Source: Axinella damicornis (taxonomy: Eukaryota > Porifera > Demospongiae > Axinellida > Axinellidae). Taken from it: a stretch of 64,000 nucleotides of DNA. The stretch covers positions 1,573,205-1,637,204 of the forward strand of contig OZ007510.1 of assembly GCA_963931865.1 (NCBI GenBank). The letters run 5' to 3'. Within the stretch, counting starts at the first letter, position 1. Every line of letters starts with the position of its first letter. A program made the translations under genes and the position numbers. This document shows, piece after piece, positions 32,945-45,100 of this stretch. The notes beneath the pieces were generated by a model that was not told where the DNA came from, did not search any database, and was given only the letters and a program-made list of their open reading frames with translations.

Positions 32945-35900
32945 CTAGTACTTTCCCCTTTTCTCTTTGCTGCTTCTATAATCAGTGGTTCTTTTTTCCC
33001 CCCATGCTTCCTTTTTAGGTGGTGGTGATATATCTTCTGCTGGTGGTAGCTCTTTATGTAGTGTTGCTGCTGATTTTTTATAGGCAAGTGGCCATTTCAT
33101 CATGGCAGAATGATCCGTTACCGCAGTGGGTGCTTCAAACTGCGGTGATGGCTTGGCAAAGTCCATGTTATCATCCGATTCTGAGTAGGAGAAATCTCTG
33201 TGCAGGGGTCCCCTTGGGGGTTTTGCTGCTGAAGGTGGTACATCATCATCATCGCTCTTCTGCTTCTGTCTATCTGAAACATAATCCAACCAGGACCATT
33301 TTTCTTTCTCTACTCTGGAAGTATACGCAGTGGCTGTCAGTAGTTCATAGGGTGACTGTGGTTTTTCCGGTTGTGGTTCCGCTCTGGAAGTAGTGGCTCT
33401 CTCTTGTTTGCTGATTGAACGTACCGATTCTGCCAGTTGTGGTTCTATTCTGGCTCTTGATGATTTGAATCCTGCTACTTGTATGGATGGTGCTCTGGTA
33501 TACGTAGTCTCGGTCCCAAGGCTAGCTCTGGGCCAAAATGGTCCTTTGGCCATGGGTGTTACATAAGCTGGTAAATGTGTTGATTTTACAGCTTCTGATT
33601 CTACGTCAGCTCCTGGTTCTACGTATACTAGCACACATACTTCTTGTGCTTCTGGATCGATATCTGGACTTTCTACGGTAAGGGGAATTTCTTCAATGTG
33701 GTCTAGTGTGGCAGAGACTTTATACTTTCCAGCTGCTGTTGGAATGCATGAAACTGCCCATGTATTGAGGCCAATTTTACGCACATCGCACACAGTTTCT
33801 GCACTAGAAGTAGTGTGGGTGAGTTGAACAACTAAGTCAGAGGCAGCCACGTACCCCTTCTCTGAGATGTCCTTGGACAGGTGCACTTCAAATTGGAGTT
33901 CTTGGCTAACTTTGGATTGTTTTGGTAGTGTCTTTACAAGAATATCTTTTGGTTGGATTTTGTGGCTTGTGACTCCAAATGTATTCACATGCTTTTCCAA
34001 GTTGGTATCAAATTTCACTCTCATCAGTGTTGGTTTAACTGAGTTTTTGTTCCAGTTTGCGTTTCTTAGGTTTTCAAGTGTTTGCGTAGCCTGCACACCC
34101 ATTGATACAACTTCTACATCACTTCCGTTTGCAAGAAGCTGCTGTGTAAAGCTGATACTGTTTAAGAGTTTCAGAAGGGTAAATTGCAGGCCATCAGCTT
34201 CACTATCCACTTGTTTCTTCTCTAAATCATGAATGTCGTGTAACTGCGCAATAAGAGCAGCCCGGCGAGATTCAATAGCTTCTTGCAGTCGGTGGCAGGT
34301 CTCATTCACTTCACGTTCACAAGCAGTGAGAGTATCGGTGCCTATTTTGCGGATATTCTCCACGTAATCGATGTAGTTCCTGTATTCAACTTCTTTGGCT
34401 TGTACCTCCTTATTCAAGCTCTCTAACTGCTGCTGAATTTCAGGACGGATTTCTCGGATGAAGACGAACTCGTGGTCTCGGTGTTCCACAAGAGCACAAT
34501 CTCGACAGATTACCTTCTTACATGTTTTACAAAACAGCTTCAAGACTTCATCCTCATGATCTTCACAATGCTGCACCTTTCCCAAGCTCTTTGCACCAGT
34601 TGGTTTGTCAGAATGCTTGATCTCTTCTAGTGAAACTGCGATGTGGCTTTGAGTGAACACTTGTTTTCTGTGGTTATTCCAGCATGCTTCACAGAGATAG
34701 CAGCAGCAATTTGAGCAGTATGCTACAGCATCACTTTCATCAAGTCCACTGCTGCATCGGATCACGGGAGAACACGTTTCACTCTTGTCAGCTGCTTCAT
34801 GGACCTGTGCAACAGTGATTGATACGCTAGTTTTAATATTATGCAGCAGCTGCATGCACGCATGCACATCTACTGCAAAATCCAAATTGTTGTTGTAGCA
34901 AACAAGAGTGCATTAGTAGGTCGCGCGGAGTAAGAGCGTGTAACTTCCGGAAAATTCAAACCGGGCAAAATACATGAGTTGTACTAAAAATAGCTATAGC
35001 GCGTCTAAACACTCTTGTAGTGATTCTTTCCGCCATGTGATAATTGACTAGAGCAGCGACACCATGATCATTATTCTGAGTTGTTGTGCACAGCTGTGTA
35101 GTTCTGAGCCAAATGATAGCAGGAAGCGACAGCGACAGCTACCAGAGAACGCTCTACGGCTGTGCTGAAGGCTAACCTAGTTAGCCTCGTACTCAGGCTG
35201 TATGAGGCTATAACCTAGTCTACTCAAACAGTCACAACAACAGTTATTGTGTGGATGTGCTTACCTGAGGCTGGAGGTGGAGGACGTCGACCTCAGCAAC
35301 GATCGGCACGGTGGGTTATAGGTTCAAATAAGCTCAGCCGGAGCTGAATTGCTAGCCACTTAGATCTTCGCACCTCGCTAATGCGTTCACAATTACCGCC
35401 CAGCTGTACGGCTTCAGGTGCAACCGGATGTTCTATTTTTAGTACAACTCAAGTATTCCGCCCGCACTGCGGGTGCCTATTGAAGTTACACACTCTTACT
35501 CTGGGGGGCACAATCTACTTATGTGCTCTTGAGCAAACTATTTGGTCACCACAGCTGTGTGACACTCCTTCCCACACTAATTCAAAGAATGCAGTGATTG
35601 AAAATATTTTAGTGGGAGGCTAGTGAAGTTTACTCAAGTGCAGTCAGAGCTGATACTTCATATATACCTCATTAGCCCCGTATACTTCAACCAGTGCATC
35701 ATTTAGAATGGGAAGAATAGTCACACAACTGTCTGTACTATATATAGCCAAGTGGATTGCTAAAATCAGCAATTTGGTTTTGCTGTGCATGCATGTGCAG
35801 GTCTTCTGAGCAGAGAGCAAACAAAACTATACTGGGAAATTAATTGTTCCTATAACAAAACCATTTGTCGAGATGCATCCATTCACCTCCATTCACCTCC

Positions 35901-38874
35901 ATTCCTGATCATCTGATACCTTTCCTGGAACACTACAGTAGCTCCATGCAGATGGTGATAGGCCATATATGGGACAGGCAGATATTGTGGCAGGAAATGG
36001 TGGCATGTCCCCAACACTACAGTTATTTTAGCTGCAAGTGTACAGTAGTGGCTTAAGATTTTAATCGTGTGTTTGTGTGTGTGTGTGTCTGTAACGGAAG
36101 TGGGATGTTCGTGGGGCGGGACTAGACTATAGTGACACGTAACCTTCATACTTTAATTTATTTACTGAACCTCGAACTCCGCGAAGAATGTTCGAGAACA
36201 TTGGGCCTGGGCATGGCATGGGCTGGAATCCAGCAAGCGCAATCGGGGAGCAGCAGTTGAAGCGGACGCAATCGGGGAGTAGCAGCCGAAGCGGAAGCGA
36301 TCGGGAGCAGCAGCTGAAGCGGACGCAAGCGGCGAGCAGCAGCTGAAGCGGACGCAATCGGGGAGCAGCAGCTGGAAGCGGAGGCAAACGGGGAGCAGCA
36401 GTTGAAGCGGATGCCACAATCGGGCCCGGAAGCAGCAGCTGGAAGCGGAGGCAAACCGGGAGCAGCAGCTGAAGCGACGCAAGCGGCGAGCAGCAGCTGA
36501 AGTGGACGCAATCGGGGAGCAGCTCTGCACAGAGAGCTGTCCGGCGCCGGATTACGCACGGTAGGCGAACGAGGGGAAAGTAGCTGAGCGAGCGAAGCGA
36601 GCTCAGCTACTTGTATTAAATTAATACTTTAATGGTGTCTGTCTGTCTCTGAGTGACGGAGGTGGGATGTTCGTGGGGCGGGAGTGGACTAGCGATGCGC
36701 GACCTTCGTAGTGAACCTCGAACTCGTGAAGAATGTTCGAGAACATTGAGCAGGGGCTTGACTTGATCCTTCCAGAACAGCTGCATTGGGCTAAAAGCAA
36801 AATGCAATTGGGGAGCAGCAGCCGCGGAGCAGCAGTTGAAACATGCAATTAAGCAGTTGAAAGCAGAAGCTGAAGTGAATGCAAGCGGGGAGCAGCAGCC
36901 AAAGCCAGTCGGAGAGCAGCAGTTAAAACGGAAGCAATCAGGGGGCAGTAGCTGAAACGGACTCAATTGGGCAGCAGTTGAAGCGGACGCAAGCGGGAAT
37001 CAGCAGCTGAAGCGGATGCAATTGGGGAGCAGCAGCTGAAGCTGCAGCGGACGGGGCAAGTGGACTTCGTGGAACAGAAAACGGAAATGGAAAACGGAGG
37101 AAAAAATTAGCTATCTATGGTAGTACATGTAGCGCATCTTTGTTCACTGGACCTGTGGACTGGACTGGACTGGACTCACCCAAAATTCAGTTAAATGCCC
37201 TTATTTAGGTAAATTTTGAATTTCAAAGCTGAGATTGTTTCTATCTTGGGATGAAACTGCAAGATTTCAACAACTTGCTGCCAAACCTAGCCAGACTGAG
37301 CATATTATTGCTCCGGTGGCTATCACACCTACTCCTACGGCCCTGCAGGCCTGATGGACACCACTTAGTCTCGCGTGGCCCAGACCCTTCCCGCGGCGAT
37401 TAGTGGGCGGGGCGGGAGGAGGGGAGGAGGGAAGGGTCTGGTGACTCTGAATAGGATGTTGTTGGCTCTGCCGGAATGCTGGTAGAACCAACCAGATTGA
37501 AGCAGCATGTAATTTGTGGCACGATTTCCGCTTTGAGCGCGTGACTAGATTTATAGTTGACATGGCCGAGAAGATTCAAGACTGCCTCCTTAGCAGCTTC
37601 ACAGCTAGGCTACACGCAGTTGATGTCCAAACAAAGCAAAGATAATTTGCGTGAGATACGGGACGTCTCCGTGAGTCTCCACACGGGTTCTGGAATGTCT
37701 CACTGTTAGGTCTCCTTCGCGTACTACTCTTCGGCAAGTCTTTGAGGCAGACGGTACAGCGCTCTTCCTTGATAGCCATGGCTCTAGCTAGTCTCGCGGG
37801 CCAGACGTTCGCGGCGCGCGGAGGGGAGGGCGGCGCGCGGGAAGGGGGGAAAAGAACGTCTGGTCACTTTAGACAGGTTTTCGTGGACGTCGCCGGAATG
37901 TTGGCGCTACCAATCAGATTGGAGAGCGTTCAATAATTACATTTACCTTCCGTATTGCTCACATGATCCGCACAAATTGAAACGAGAAGAAGAACAGATC
38001 TACGAGTTAGATGGCCTTTAGAGTTGCAAGCGAACAGCACGAACAACACGCAACCAGATCACCGACGTTGAAGCTTCAAAGAAAGGCAGTGCAGACACTT
38101 CCTTCCTCGTGACATTTGATATGACGTCACGTTTTTGAATTCCTCCATGCCACGGAAACCTGTCTAAAGTGACCAGACGTTCTTTTCCCCCCTTCCCGCG
38201 CGCCGCCCTCCCCTCCGCGCGCCGCGAACGTCTGGCCCGCGAGACTAGGCTCTAGCTGTGTGCTCGATTAACTACTAGTATAGTATACTTGAGGTAAGTC
38301 ACGTGCAATATGAAGATTATTACATTCCATTTTGCAACAGCATCTTGTTCAGAGTCACCAGACCCTTCTTCCTCCCTCCCCTTTCGCCCCGCCCCACTAA
38401 TCGCCGCGGGAAGGGTCTGGGCCACGTGAGACTAGACACCACTAACCCACAGGCGAAACCCATCTGCACTTGATGTATTACATACTATGATTGCTACATC
38501 CAGAAGTACCCCATAAAAGCCACTCTTGAGTTATTGCCTATAAGTACTACTGTAGTAGCTACCTTAAGAAGTTCGAGGAGGTTCTTGATGGTGAAATAGG
38601 TCTTGAAGCCGTCCACACCCTCCTCCGGCAAACGGTGGTCTTCTTTACACTGAGGGCAAGTGACGTGATCATCTCGTGCCTTCTTGACGAGATCTTCGAG
38701 GCAGCCTTTGCAGTACGTGTGCAAGCAGGGGAGCACTTTCGGGGTTTCATATCGGGAAAGACAGATCGCGCACGTCAGTTCTCTGTCGACATCTTCGGCA
38801 AGAGTTGAAGTCTTAGTAGTAGTCAGGCTGGCAGTTTGCGAAGTCGCCATATTCGGCACGGCAGCTAGAGCCAT
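32945..38874 (-). CDS. TRIM-type protein: RING, two B-boxes, coiled coil, filamin repeat
   Basis: Two exons: 38874-38563 (RING, ending CTTAAG before GTAGCT) and 34804-32945 (after GTTGCACAG), joined in phase 0, giving about 723 residues. The RING finger (CAICLSRYETPKVLPCLHTY, then C..C and CPQC) makes it a likely E3 ubiquitin ligase. B-box 1 (CSSGLDESDAVAYCSNCC..C) and B-box 2 (CEDHEDEVLKLFCKTCKKVI) follow, then a coiled coil of about 140 residues. Next comes a filamin-type immunoglobulin repeat (DISEKGYVAASDLVVQLTH ... PTAAGKYKVSATLD). The last 200 residues are Pro/Ser/Lys-rich, with no NHL or SPRY domain. The order matches the TRIM2/3/45 class without its beta-propeller. An upstream ATG at 38874 and a second at 38850 are both possible. 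The 3.76-kb intron contains nested MITEs and a satellite. Confidence 0.88.
36090..37060. repeat. GC/GA-rich satellite with a larger duplicated unit
   Basis: Units of about 30 bp (AGCAGCAGCTGAAGCGGACG / CAATCGGGG) repeat irregularly at 36225-36520 and 36800-37050. A leader of about 110 bp (GGATGTTCGTGGGGCGGGA ... GAATGTTCGAGAACATTG) precedes each block (36090-36205 and 36655-36750), so the whole unit of about 560 bp is duplicated. It is in the TRIM intron. Cys/Ser/Ala-rich ORFs on the minus strand are repeat artefacts. Confidence 0.85.
37576..37779 (-). other. ORF with a RING-like start, unassigned
   Basis: It begins MAIKEERCTVCLKDLPKSST, similar in spacing to the first Cys pair of a RING finger, but the remaining zinc ligands are missing. 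It lies inside the outer transposon-like element of the TRIM intron and ends abruptly at the inner element. It could be a captured fragment of a gene exon, or chance. Confidence 0.2.
37786..38256. mobile_element. Mutator-like element nested in the outer element
   Basis: Inverted ends of about 105 bp (TAGTCTCGCGGGCCAGACGT ... ACGTCTGGCCCGCGAGACTA), including CCTGTCTAAAGTGACCAGAC arms. The flanks are exact 9-bp repeats GGCTCTAGC. No ORF. Confidence 0.9.
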
Positions 38875-39146
38875 GGCGCCAGTAAGATGAATCTCGTGTC
38901 AGAACAGCGATGTCGCTTTATATTTAGCTTCACTGACGCAATGTGAACGAACTTAGAATATGGGGGTAAGTCCCATCAGCCAGATCCCGCATGATAGCTG
39001 ACATACGTACATGTACATGTAAACAAAAACAGAAAGATAAAGAGGAAAATAAATTATAGCGGCTTTCAGCTTAAAAAATACTGTGTTTTGCAGAATTGTA
39101 GTGTATGGATAGGTATTGCACCAGGCAATGTGCAGCAATGACAGAG

Positions 39147-42100
39147 TCAGGTTTGTGCTTTTATCTTCTTAAGTGCTGCTCTAGCTGCGGCAGACTTGGC
39201 AGCCTTGTGTGAGCTGGCCTCTGCACTGACTTGGATGCCCCGGTCGACCACCGTAAGCATACACCTCACACGCCCTCCCTTCTTCCAAGATCTGGAGTAA
39301 ATTGATGGTGCGGAGACAGTTTCACATCACTATGACCATCTAGTCAGGCAGGAGTCATGTCCTCCCCAAAACACACAAAACAGGTCTGATAATTACTTTA
39401 CATGAACACACACACATGTACTAGCCTCGTTCCCAGGCCTCCGCCCAGACTTTATCTCGCAGCCGTGGAGAAAAGTCGGGAGGAGGCCTGGGAACGAGGC
39501 TACACATGTACTGTGCACACACATTCTAGTACACATGCATATACACACACAACACATACACTCCTATTAATGCATTACTTTTAGCTCCCTAGACCATAAC
39601 GCGTAACACAAAAGAGAATACAATGTATCACATCGTCCCAAGATAGAAAGCTAATGTTCCAGCATACCTCTTGGTCTGTATATTGGGCTCTAATTCAAAC
39701 AGCTCTTGAATTGGAGGTACAGGGATTTTCCCCTCAAATTTATCTGCAGAAAAAGACCATCACAATAATAGTGCACATGATGAAATTAGCATCTCTCACA
39801 CAACACTTGGTGCAATATGGGCAACTAGAAGTCTAGAACTCCAAATTAAAACCAATTGAAGTGTGTGTTGCTGGCATACCCATTTTGGACTGAAAGAGTG
39901 GCGAGAAGACTCTCCACACAGTCTCTAGGTCCATCCCGCTGTCCAGGAATATGGCACCAGCCAAGGACTCGAGGAGGTCCCCCAGGACCTTTGGAGGGTC
40001 CAGTTCTTCCACCTCTTCATCACTGTCTTCTTCTTCTACTAGCAGAGGCTCTGATGCAGGTAGGGAGCCAGTGGCAGTCTGTGAGTAGTAAAAGGTAGCT
40101 AAGTTACTGACCAATATACTCTAACAGTTTTAAGAGACCAGGACATAGTGGGATGACAGGGCCGGCGCCAGCTATTTTGGAGTGGTACGGCCAATGCCGA
40201 AGGCAGTGCATATATAGAGGTGCATAGTGCCGATCAGTCCGCGCAAAGCGCGGAAATGTTTTTTCACCTTCATCTTTTAGTTAGCAGGATGAGCTCTCCA
40301 TAGCACCTTTGTGCTTTGCACTGCACTGCCACTACTTTCCATGACTGTCTCACTCTCGACATGGAAAGGAAAATGTAAGTTACATCACGAGCACCTCGTT
40401 GTTGAAGGTTGCCATCACAGCGCGTAAGTCCTGTCTCCATTCCGTGTGTCATCCCTAGACCATGAAAATTGATGCGATTCGAAACCAAGACTCGTGATAA
40501 CATGGAACAGTCCGTCGTTATGGTCGCGGCTTTGGCCGGCGGAAGCCTCAAGGATGAAACTTTGGATGTAGCTACTCGCTTGTCAGTCAGAATCCCAGCA
40601 ACGCCATTTTTTCTCCTCAAAAACTGGTACGGCCATGGCCGTACCGGCCGTACTGGTGGCGCCGGCCCTGGATGAGCGTGAGCAAGCTGCATGCTTGTTA
40701 TTACGTAACATAGTTACACCACCTCTAAAAGCTTTGCATGGGAGGACATTCAAGCGCATGGACTTTTACACTTCAAAGATTTTATTCGACGCATGCTGCG
40801 CTGTGGGATACAATTTTGTACACTGTAATAAGAGAAGGGTTGCTTTAACCAGACTCTGGTCACCATGGTTGCATCTCAGTGTCTCCTCCACAGTGGTGAT
40901 CAAAGAATGGGTCCACAGCCACAGAGGTTGTGTAGCTTCACTTCTAATGTTCCATAATAATTATTTACGTGACTTAGCTTAATTGTTTACCCATCTGTTG
41001 GAGGACCTATAGTGATCAAGCAGTGTAAATGAATGCACATTGTTTGGAAGTGCAGTTATCTCCTATGGTTACCTGGAACTAAGCTAAGTAGGCTTATTAC
41101 TATCCAATAGCTACTAATAGGACCAAAGAAGGCTGCACTTGAGTGCTCATTCACCAAGGCTGCATGAGATGCAACTGAGGTGACCACAGCATGGTTAAAG
41201 CAACCCTCCTCCTTTTACAGTGTAGGCCACATGTGTTTCCCCATAACGGAAAGCAGCTTACAGCAGGCATTTGGTTGCCTCCTGCTGTACTCTAAGATCA
41301 AAGTAGGCTGCACTTGTGTGCACATTCAGAATCTGGAACCAGAACCTGGGTTACAGCAAATGGCAATAATTTATTTTATTGCAGTTTATCAGTATCCAGA
41401 GCATCCTGGAGTCCTGCAAAACACTCACCCCCGAGTCATCCTGATCTCTACACAGAATCTCACTGCTCTCGACAACAGTTGTATTCTCCTCCTCCTCCTC
41501 CTCCATCATTCCATCTCTGGGGGAGAGTTTCTTCAGAGCTTCAATGTACTGCGGAATCTGCCTGAACAATGCCGGAGAGTTGTGGAGGAGGGCCTTGTGA
41601 AGCTCCAACTGAATGGCCAGTTCAGCAAACGTGATGTTGTTGACGAGGGCTGATCGCATCCCAGTGATTTCCCCCGGACCATAGTTGGGAAAGGTGGAGT
41701 AGATATTACAGGTAATGAGGTAATCGAGAACAGCATCACCTAGAAATTCCAGCCTCTGGTAGCAATCTGTAACTCTGTTCTTGGTGTACGAGGCATGGGT
41801 TAGGGCTTGCAGCAGGAGGGAGGGGTCTTGAAATGTCCAGTCAATCACTTTTTCAATTTTGTGGGAGTGCAGTTCATGCCGTGAACTGGAGCTCACTGTC
41901 AACAGTCGTTGAACTTCCAGTTGTTGACGGACACTGAGTACTGTTGGGGGATGTGGGCCAAAGTACTCTGATAGGATTGATGAAGAATTCCTGAAGAAGA
42001 GGTGCGAGTTAGCTGCCTTTTCAGTGGTGAGGGAACCGTGAGGCAAGGATGGTTTCAATCGCTTGGCTCTAGGTGGTTTGGGAGAAGCATCCTCAGCAGT

Positions 42101-45100
42101 AGACTTTGCACTGCAGGACTCACCTTTCGTGATCTTGACTCCCATCCATTTTGTGAACCTTAAACCCGCTTCTATCCCGCCAGAGACTAAGTAAGCCCCT
42201 ATGAGAGCCTCAGCGCAGTCTGCTACCCCCTTGTCTGTAACATGGTGGTACAGATAGTGGCGCTGCTGTTCTGGCATCCTGGTGGAGGCATGTCCAGCTC
42301 GCTGCTCCATGAGATAAGGGTCACCCTTGTTGAAGGAGAAGCAGGGAGGAATCCACATCTCCCTGGGCTCAAAGCCGGTGGACAAGATTTTACCAGTCAC
42401 ATCTCTCCCTTCTTGCTTTGCCAGAGAGCAGAGGTTGAGGTTCCCTACCCTACGCGATCGGGCAGATGTGAGCCTACCTTCATGGGCATGTGGTCGATCA
42501 CAGAAGAGAAAGACAGAAGTTGTGAGCTTGAGAAACGAGTCACCAAGTGTCTCAAGCCTCTCGAGGTTGATGGAATCATTGGCTTTTTTTGGCGTCATAG
42601 CTTGAAGTATGAGAGCATTGTCAGGGCCTCGAAGAGGGACATCAGAGTTCATGAGAATATGTACTTCTTCACTCTTGCCTGTAGTGATGAACTGCTGTGT
42701 TTCGAGCAGTCCAAACCCATAGTCCTTGTAGCCTCTCAGAGTTGTGTGGGTGGTCACTTCGCGGCCATCACGAATTAGACCAATGCCTGTGTCACTAGCT
42801 ACAGCTGACCTAAAGGCATCCATGAGAAGGATGCACTCCACCCTCCATAAGATTGAAGGAAGACACCTGGCGAGCTTCCAGAAGTTGGCAGGGAGTGGAT
42901 ACAAGGTACAAATCTCAGGAAATAGAATTATCTCGCTTTTCTGTACATTCCGGAACTGTTTGAGATCTTCTCCCTCAGTTGTCTTGAATCGAGAGGTGAT
43001 GAGCCTAATTCTAGACGCACTTATACCCACAGGCTTACATTCGAGTGCTGGCTGCTCTAGACAATGAAAGGAATGGCGGTATTTCGTTTCAAAGTACTCG
43101 GCAAAAGAGGCAGCTCTCTCGGGATCAGGGAAGCAAGAACGTGGGGTTGTTTTACGGTTGACACAAACAACTTCATAAAGCCTGCAGTCCTTGGGTGGAC
43201 AGTGGATTCCAGTGACCAAAGCATTTGTAAAGACTTCAAGCTTGCAAGGCCATTCTATAGGCTGCTCGCTGACGCAACGTCTACTCCCCATCTCAGCTAC
43301 CTTACTAGCTAGATCCAGATCTATGTATGCTTCCATGGGGTCTAGGTCGGGCAGAAAGCCTAGTGGCACAATCAGATAGTTCTTGGCAGCATTTTCAAAC
43401 TCTGGTTGAAGCCAGGTGGCCCTCACCCCCAGAATCTCAGTGAAGATGGTTTTGTGGCATTGCCGAAGAATCTCGAGTTCTGTGAGATTGAGTTCAGCTA
43501 CTAGACTGTGGTACTTGTACACTCTCACGTACACCTCCTTCTCACCATCATAGAGGGAGAACTCAGGAATCTGCAACAGAAGAAACATGCATAGCACATT
43601 GAGGGTAAAGTTTATACAGTTACAGAATGGCTTATTCATTGAACCTGGATCCCAGGCTTAGTACATAGATTCAGGAAGACTACACTCTTACATACCTTGA
43701 GGTGTGGTAGGGGATTCCTGGTTAGGATGCCCAGAGCAGTGTGAGAATAATTCTCATCGGGAAAGCCTAGGGGAAAGCCTAGGTGGACATTCCCGGTTTC
43801 TGCATCATGCACCACAAAGACATAGAGGTGGTTGCCAGGTCCAGAGATCGGAAAACAGTTGGTAAGGGAGGGGGCCACCTGCAGATACATGGGTGCATAA
43901 TGTAAATAAGGACTCCGAAATATTAGCACGCTCATTACTGTACACACTTTAATGTATGAAGGGTTTGTGAAACACCATTCTTTGTCAATTTTCAAATCAT
44001 GCATGGTCGTTTCTTATAGAGACTTGAACTACAAGGTAGGTTCACAACTCTGACAAATACCTCATTGGGGTAGTCATGGGCTCTCTTTTCTGTCCCAGCA
44101 TTCGGCTTTCTCTTCTCCTCCATCTTGGCCACATCCTCCTCATCAGAGTCCATGCTCTTGGAGATCGGGACGAGGTGGTTGTCCAGCTCCCCTGCCTTAT
44201 GCAGCTGCTTTATTCCCTCCAGTGCTGCTGACTTGTCCGCAATACGGCTTGTTGGCATCCAATCACCCTGCAGGGGTAGTCACAGTTACAAGGTAAAAGT
44301 ATGATGCTAGTGCTACAATTCAAAATCAAAGTACGACATACTAACAGCTCAGCAAGTAAGAGCTATTTGCAAACATCAGATGGCAAATGGACTTTCCATG
44401 TTCTGTGATTCTTTACGACTGCCAACTCAGCACTAGCACTACTCAACCAGAACGTACCTCAATCTCTGTTCTGACTGGGCAACTCATGGGAAGTGTGAGA
44501 GTGCTGCGATACTCAAACTCTTGTCCAGAAATTGACAGAGGTGTAGCAATGGTGGCGGTGGGATTACGGCATGATTCAGAGTGTGTGAGCACGCTACGCT
44601 TCTCTGTCTTGAAAATGGGGGTGAGGATCGTGTACCGATCAGAAGGAAGCTTCTGACAATACCTGGAAGTACAAAGGAGTCAGGTTACTCCACAGCTTAT
44701 CGGGAATCACAATATCAGTAGAAACTGTGAATACACAGCTAGTGAATATACAGTGTTTGTGCTTCTAAGGAAATGGGACATTCTTGTTTTGCAGCTGCAA
44801 AAGTAACAAGCTATGTATACACACAGGCTATTTCAAACTGAAGATTATTCACTCAAGAGTGATGGAGGGCAGGAAATGGTGCTCCACTAGAAGGAAAAAT
44901 GGCTTGCTAGATTTAACAGCATTCACCTACCTATGAATGAGGGGTAGACTTGAGCTGAGAGTTGCCCTTGTGCCCGCCTCTCTCCCAAAAGGCATGTATG
45001 GAGACACTACCTCCTCCATCCTCTTCAAGATGTCCTCTTCTCCGGGGACATCTCGGTTGTGGCAGAGACGTTTCAGTTCCTCTTCGAGCTCCCGATAATC

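Larger units (their letters stand above)
37366..38435. mobile_element. Mutator-like element, outer, with TAGTCTCG ends
   Basis: The left end TAGTCTCGCGTGGCCCAGAC and the right end GTCTGGGCCACGTGAGACTA extend inward over about 75 bp as inverted repeats. The flanks are exact 9-bp repeats GACACCACT. It contains a second element at 37786-38256. Confidence 0.9.

Noticed and set aside
36127..36966. Minus-strand ORFs rich in Cys, Ser, Ala and Leu
   Set aside because: They follow the roughly 30-bp satellite, with no domain and no consistent frame between copies.
42242..42778. Plus-strand ORF of 178 codons
   Set aside because: It lies entirely antisense to the large Dicer exon, whose frame is supported by PAZ and RNase III motifs.
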